In this document: in pieces, positions 6,821 to 10,101 of the stretch
Position numbering within the stretch: the stretch's first letter is position 1
Layout of the letters: each line of letters begins with the position of its first letter
Source of the DNA: Pseudomonadota bacterium
Lineage (GTDB): Bacteria; Pseudomonadota; Alphaproteobacteria; Rhizobiales; Xanthobacteraceae
Length of the DNA: 10,101 bases
Assembly: GCA_023417665.1 (NCBI GenBank)
Contig: JAEZFA010000007.1
Coordinates: 1 to 10,101 of the forward strand
Direction: 5' to 3'
Made by a program: the position numbers and the translations under genes
Notes under the pieces: generated by a model
What the model was told of the DNA's origin: nothing
Database searches by the model: none
Seen by the model: the letters and a program-made list of their open reading frames with translations, nothing else

Positions 6821-6905
6821 CGGAACGCGGCCCTGGCCGCTTGCCGCCATTCCCGCCTTGCCCCCGCTGGATGCGGTCAATAGGGTGCCGCGCCGTTGCA
6901 ACTCT

Positions 6906-6909
6906 GGAG
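6906..6909 (+). promoter_or_regulatory. Ribosome binding site deciding the MoxR ATPase start
   Basis: GGAG lies 9 bases before the ATG at 6919. It supports that start over the in-frame ATG at 6841, which would add 26 residues rich in Pro, Cys and Arg that do not look like part of the AAA+ fold. Confidence 0.65.
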
Positions 6910-6918
6910 CCCGCAGGA

Positions 6919-7761
6919 ATGCGTTTTCAAGGTACCAAGAATTACGTCGCGGCCGACGATCTGAAAGTCGCGGTCAATGCCGCGATCGCGCTCGAACGTC
7001 CGCTGCTGATCAAGGGCGAACCGGGTACCGGAAAAACCGTGCTCGCCGCGGAAGTCGCGCGCGCCATCAACGCGCCGCTGATCGAGTGGCATATTAAATC
7101 GACGACCAAGGCCGCGCAGGGACTTTATGAATACGATGCCGTCGCCCGGCTTCGCGACAGCCAGCTCGGCGACCCGCGCGTTTCCGATATCAAGAATTAC
7201 ATCAAGCGCGGCAAGCTATGGGATGCCTTCACCTCCGAACAGCGCCCGCTCCTCCTGATCGATGAAATCGACAAGGCCGACATCGAATTCCCGAACGATC
7301 TCCTGCAGGAGCTCGATCGGATGGAATTCCATGTTTACGAGACCGGCGAGACGATCAAGGCTGCAAAGCGTCCGATCATCGTGATCACGTCAAACAACGA
7401 GAAGGAACTGCCGGACGCGTTCCTGCGCCGCTGCTTCTTCCATTACATCCGCTTTCCCGACGCCGACACGATGAAAGCGATCGTCGAAGTGCATTTCCCC
7501 GGCATCAAGCAGCGTCTGGTCGCGGAAGCCTTGCGCATGTTCTACGAAATCCGCGAAGTGCCGGGACTGAAGAAGAAACCGTCGACCTCCGAACTGCTCG
7601 ACTGGCTGAAACTCCTGATGGTCGAAGACATCGGCCCGGAGACGCTGCGCGAGCGCGATCCGAAGAAGCTGATTCCGCCGCTGCACGGCGCGCTGCTCAA
7701 GAACGAGCAGGACGTTCACCTGTTCGAGCGTCTCGCTTTTCTCGCGCGGCGGGAAAACTAG
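6919..7761 (+). CDS. MoxR-family AAA+ ATPase
   Basis: AAA+ ATPases of the MoxR group act as chaperones that mature or insert cofactors into partner proteins, usually together with a von Willebrand factor A (VWA/CoxE-type) protein. The 280-residue product has Walker A GEPGTGKT (33-40), Walker B LLLIDEIDKA (111-120), the sensor-1 segment VITSNN (155-160) and the arginine-finger-like FLRRC (168-172). A C-terminal lid has PSTSELLDWLKLL, as in this family. There is no signal peptide or membrane segment, so it is cytoplasmic. The start at 6919 is set by GGAG nearby and by the usual MRFQGT-like N terminus. No VWA gene follows; the next gene is on the other strand and its stop overlaps this one by 4 bases. 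The substrate cannot be told from the sequence. Confidence 0.9.
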   Translation: MRFQGTKNYVAADDLKVAVNAAIALERPLLIKGEPGTGKTVLAAEVARAINAPLIEWHIKSTTKAAQGLYEYDAVARLRDSQLGDPRVSDIKNYIKRGKLWDAFTSEQRPLLLIDEIDKADIEFPNDLLQELDRMEFHVYETGETIKAAKRPIIVITSNNEKELPDAFLRRCFFHYIRFPDADTMKAIVEVHFPGIKQRLVAEALRMFYEIREVPGLKKKPSTSELLDWLKLLMVEDIGPETLRERDPKKLIPPLHGALLKNEQDVHLFERLAFLARREN

Positions 7762-9050
7762 GCCGGGGCCTTCCGGCTCTTTCGCCGCATGTCGTCAAGC
7801 CGGTCGCGGATCTTGCGCGACCACCAGTTCGCCTGCGCGTAAGTGCGGCCGGCCCAGCCGCCGGCCCAGACCAGACCGAACGGGATAAAGAGCCGCCAGC
7901 GATCGTCCTTCTCGGCAATTGCCGAGGCGATCAGTTCTCCGGCCATTGCTGTCGTATTGAGACCCTGCCCGCCGAAGGCGCTTGCAATCCATGCGCCGGG
8001 CCTGAGCATGCCGATCTGCGGCATGCGATGAATGGAAAAGCCCATGATGCCGGTCCAGGCACTTTCCATCTCAACGCCTTCCAACTGCGGATAGACCGAC
8101 TGCACTCGCCTGCCCAGCCAGCCGGCAAGATCCGCGGGCTGCTTCAGGTCGGTCGAAATGCCCGCACCCCACATCAGCCGGTCGCCGAGTACGCGGTAAT
8201 AATTGAACGCATTGCGCTCATCCTGAATGCATCCCGGATAGCGGATTGCGTCCGCAAGTTTCCCGCCAAGCGGCCGGGTCACGCCGAGATAGGTCGCAAC
8301 CGGCAAGATCGTGCGGGAGAGCCGCGGCAACCCGGCACCGGGAAAGGCGTTGGTGGCAAAGATGACCTGCTCGGCCCGGATTTTTCCGCGCGACGTCGTG
8401 ACGATCTTCCGCACCCCGTCGAGATCCGCCGACAGCGCTGCCGTATTCTCGTAGATACGCCCACCGGCCTGCTCGATGCCTTCCGCAAGCGCAATCGCAA
8501 GATTGCGGGGATGGATGTGAAACGCTTCGGCATCCACCAATCCCTGATAATAGGCTTCCGTCCGCAAGACCTCGCGAAGTCTGGCCGTCGGCCAGTAGTC
8601 TAGTTCGTGCTCGAACTCCTTGCGGCACCATTCGGCCTGACGCTGCACATCATCGGCATCGTCGTCGACCGATGCACGCAGATAGCCAGGCGCAACCTGA
8701 ACCCCGGGAAAATCCCGGGCGATTTCCTCGCGGACAATCTCGACGCCGATGCGCGACAAGCGATAAAGCTCCCGCGCGTGGTTCATCCCGACCCGCGCGA
8801 CGAGCTTGGAAAGACTCTGGTTGAAGCCTGCGGAAACAAAACCGCCGTTTCTGCCGGACGCGCCGTTCGCTACGGTTTCGCGGTCGATCAGGACGACGTC
8901 CTTGTGTCGCTTTTGCAATGCACGCGCTGTCCACAGGCCCGCGAAGCCCGCGCCGATAACGCAAACCTCGGTATCGATATCATGGGCGAGTTGCGACCTT
9001 CCCGCGTAGGAAGATGACGTCGCCTCGTAATAGGTTTGTGTAAAGCTCAT
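7758..9050 (-). CDS. FAD-dependent oxidoreductase, DadA/PuuB type
   Basis: This is a member of the DAO family (D-amino acid dehydrogenases, glycine/sarcosine oxidases, gamma-glutamylputrescine oxidase), flavoenzymes that oxidise the C-N bond of amines or amino acids. The 430-residue product has the Rossmann FAD motif VIGAGFAGLW (31-40), an acidic residue after the second strand (LIDRE, Asp56), the ANGASGRNGGFVSAG loop (61-75) typical of PuuB-like members, and a C-terminal FAD-contact stretch SAFGGQGLNTTAMAGELIA. The N-terminal SFTQTYYEAT also resembles PuuB-like proteins. There is no signal peptide, so it is cytoplasmic or membrane-associated through its basic, Trp-rich C terminus. The start at 9050 is chosen because it gives the family's usual N terminus; the frame extends 10 residues further. 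The ribosome site is weak. The substrate is unknown and no puu-type genes are adjacent. It is transcribed divergently from the phosphatase gene. Confidence 0.88.
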   Translation of the reverse strand: MSFTQTYYEATSSSYAGRSQLAHDIDTEVCVIGAGFAGLWTARALQKRHKDVVLIDRETVANGASGRNGGFVSAGFNQSLSKLVARVGMNHARELYRLSRIGVEIVREEIARDFPGVQVAPGYLRASVDDDADDVQRQAEWCRKEFEHELDYWPTARLREVLRTEAYYQGLVDAEAFHIHPRNLAIALAEGIEQAGGRIYENTAALSADLDGVRKIVTTSRGKIRAEQVIFATNAFPGAGLPRLSRTILPVATYLGVTRPLGGKLADAIRYPGCIQDERNAFNYYRVLGDRLMWGAGISTDLKQPADLAGWLGRRVQSVYPQLEGVEMESAWTGIMGFSIHRMPQIGMLRPGAWIASAFGGQGLNTTAMAGELIASAIAEKDDRWRLFIPFGLVWAGGWAGRTYAQANWWSRKIRDRLDDMRRKSRKAPA

Positions 9051-9121
9051 GAGACATCTTGCGGCGCGTAACTGCTGCACCTGATAGACCTAAGCCGGGC
9101 CGGCTGTCGAGGAAACCAAGA
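9051..9121. promoter_or_regulatory. Short divergent intergenic region (oxidoreductase / phosphatase)
   Basis: These 71 bases must hold, or overlap, both promoters if the two start codons are right. I see no good -35/-10 pair on either strand (for example TTGCGG at 9059 has only a poor -10 partner). The one clear element is the phosphatase ribosome site at 9109-9113. Confidence 0.4.
9109..9113 (+). promoter_or_regulatory. Ribosome binding site deciding the phosphatase start
   Basis: GAGGA lies 8 bases before the ATG at 9122. It favours that start over the in-frame ATG at 9059, which would add 21 basic residues before the catalytic strand and would overlap the divergent gene's upstream region. 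Confidence 0.75.
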
Positions 9122-9637
9122 ATGCGCCGATTGTTGCTTTTGCGTCATGCCAAATCCCACTGGCCTGAAGGCCTTGACGACTCCTTGCGCCCGCTCGCGG
9201 AGCGTGGAATTGCCGATGCCCCCGAAATGGGAAAGGCCATGGCGCGCGACGGGCTCGTTCCGGACCTCGCCCTGATTTCAACCGCCGTTCGCACCCGGCA
9301 GACATGGGAACTGCTTGCCCCGCAACTTCGCAAGGAGGTCGCGAGCAGACAGGAGCCCGGTCTTTACGGAGCGTCGGAGCAAACGCTGCTGGAATTCATT
9401 CGCTACGCCCCCGACGATGTCACGACGCTGCTGCTTTGCGCGCACAATCCCGGCATCGAACAACTCGCGCGCAGCTACGCAAAATCCGGCGACGCCGACG
9501 CCGTCCGTCGCATACATAAAAAGTATCCCACCTGCGGCCTCGCAGTGATCGAACTGCCGATCGATTCCTGGAAGAACGCCGCCCCGCCGGCGGGCCGCAT
9601 CGAGATGTTCCTGACGCCGAAAATTCTCAGCTACTGA
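9122..9637 (+). CDS. SixA-like histidine phosphatase
   Basis: This protein of the histidine phosphatase (phosphoglycerate mutase-like) superfamily uses a phospho-histidine intermediate. The founding member, E. coli SixA, removes phosphate from histidine-phosphotransfer domains and from phosphotransferase-system proteins. The 171-residue product begins MRRLLLLRHAKSHW, placing the catalytic RHA at residues 8-10. The phosphate-pocket Arg57 is in TAVRTRQT, the acidic region follows in LYGASEQTLLEFI, and the second pocket His108 is in LLCAHNPGIE. The length is typical of short SixA-like proteins, and there is no signal peptide. The start is set by GAGGA and by the family's immediate N-terminal strand; the frame is open 21 residues further upstream. 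Its stop codon touches that of the next, convergent gene. The substrate in alphaproteobacteria is not known. Confidence 0.88.
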   Translation: MRRLLLLRHAKSHWPEGLDDSLRPLAERGIADAPEMGKAMARDGLVPDLALISTAVRTRQTWELLAPQLRKEVASRQEPGLYGASEQTLLEFIRYAPDDVTTLLLCAHNPGIEQLARSYAKSGDADAVRRIHKKYPTCGLAVIELPIDSWKNAAPPAGRIEMFLTPKILSY

Positions 9638-10101
9638 CTAAGAGCGATCGGGCGGCGGCAGCACATCTCCCGGCAGATTCGCCGGATCATAGCGCCGGGG
9701 ACGATTGCGCATCACGATCTGCCAGATCTGCCACATGAACCATGCGCCGATGAAGGCGATGACAGCCGTGACGCCAAAGTGTCCGCCAGCCACGCCCTGA
9801 AACACGACATAGGCCAGCGCGCCCAGCGTAAAGAGGCCAATGAGCAGCGACGGCCACCAGCGCCAGGCAGGCAGCCCCGCCTCGTAAACGCAGTTCGGAT
9901 TGGCGGCCCCGACCCGGCGATGCAGTTCGCGCACGAAGCGTTCGTATTCCGCCCCCTGGTTCGCCATATCGATCAGCGACCGCGACGACACCGACTGAAT
10001 GACAAGTTTCGGCGAATGCAGCGGCCAGATTTCGGCAATGAAGCGAGAGCTCGCCATGTTCGTCGGCTTATAGCCCAGACGGATGTGGCGGATCATGGGA
10101 T
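9638..10101 (-). CDS. Small membrane protein of unknown function, probably cut by window end
   Basis: The minus-strand frame is open from the TAG at 9638-9640 to the right edge. ATG codons occur at 10096, 10057 and 9967, but none has a convincing ribosome site in view, and the frame is still open at base 10101. The visible sequence (152 residues from the first ATG) has an N-terminal polar part with YERFVRELHRRVG (about 51-63), two probable transmembrane helices (about 80-100 and 107-129, both rich in Trp, Phe and Leu) separated by a short Gly-rich turn, and a basic tail with NRPRRYDPANLPGDVLPP. The coherent sequence before the first helix (LGYKPTNMASSRFIAEIWPL) suggests the end of a soluble domain continuing upstream, as in membrane proteins of unknown function that I recall from other Hyphomicrobiales. 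No function is proposed. It is convergent with the phosphatase gene, with zero bases between stops. Confidence 0.75.
   Translation of the reverse strand, partial: PMIRHIRLGYKPTNMASSRFIAEIWPLHSPKLVIQSVSSRSLIDMANQGAEYERFVRELHRRVGAANPNCVYEAGLPAWRWWPSLLIGLFTLGALAYVVFQGVAGGHFGVTAVIAFIGAWFMWQIWQIVMRNRPRRYDPANLPGDVLPPPDRS

Larger units (their letters stand above)
6660..6918. promoter_or_regulatory. Divergent control region between flgE and the MoxR ATPase gene
   Basis: This 259-base region is the longest gap between genes in the window. Its left half holds the flgE promoter, the IHF-like site and the two inverted repeats described separately. The A/T-rich segment 6744-6766 contains TATATT on the plus strand, a possible -10 for the ATPase gene, but I see no convincing -35 at the right spacing. 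The remainder (6821-6905) is GC-rich without a pattern I can name. Confidence 0.6.

Noticed and set aside
6841..6918. Upstream in-frame ATG of the MoxR ATPase gene
   Set aside because: The added residues are Pro/Cys/Arg-rich and unlike the family. The ATG at 6919 has a ribosome site at the right distance.
9583..9594. Perfect palindrome CCCGCCGGCGGG near the phosphatase 3' end
   Set aside because: It has no loop and no T-run, lies inside coding sequence encoding Pro/Ala/Gly, and is expected by chance in such GC-rich DNA.

Overview
The window is GC-rich DNA whose gene content and order point to an alphaproteobacterium of the order Hyphomicrobiales, with a flagellar cluster of the Bradyrhizobium/Rhodopseudomonas type. 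The evidence is the pair flbT and flaF (regulators confined to alphaproteobacterial flagellar systems), a large flagellin, and the adjoining divergent-operon block flgE-flgK-flgL. The genus cannot be fixed from the sequence.

Left two thirds (1-6918): flagellar filament and hook genes in two converging groups. On the plus strand are the C-terminal half of a large flagellin (cut by the window start), its terminator, and then the overlapping genes flbT and flaF, which adjust flagellin mRNA use and flagellin export. On the minus strand, reading from about 6700 leftwards, are flgE (hook), flgK and flgL (the two hook-filament junction proteins), spaced 22 and 4 bases apart and so probably one transcript. 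The groups meet at a symmetrical hairpin (1829-1862) that can stop transcription from both sides. Together they make hook, junction and filament, the late parts of flagellar assembly. The 259-base region upstream of flgE holds the best regulatory signal in the window: a full match to the sigma-54 -24/-12 consensus, a full match to the IHF consensus just upstream, and two adjacent inverted repeats about 95-115 bases upstream of the predicted transcription start, where an enhancer-binding activator such as FlbD would sit. This is the layout known for Caulobacter late flagellar promoters.

Right third (6919-10101): four ordinary chromosomal genes in alternating orientation, with almost no space at their 3' ends. 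They are a MoxR-family AAA+ ATPase (+), an FAD-dependent amine/amino-acid oxidoreductase of the DadA/PuuB type (-), a SixA-like histidine phosphatase (+), and a small two-helix membrane protein (-) that probably continues beyond the window. Both convergent pairs have touching or overlapping stop codons and no visible terminator.

I see no mobile elements, CRISPR arrays, tRNA or rRNA genes, and no evidence of a wholly new system. The most useful points are the flgE promoter architecture, the MoxR ATPase without its usual VWA partner next door, the repeat-like modules in the flagellin, and the enlarged FlgL.
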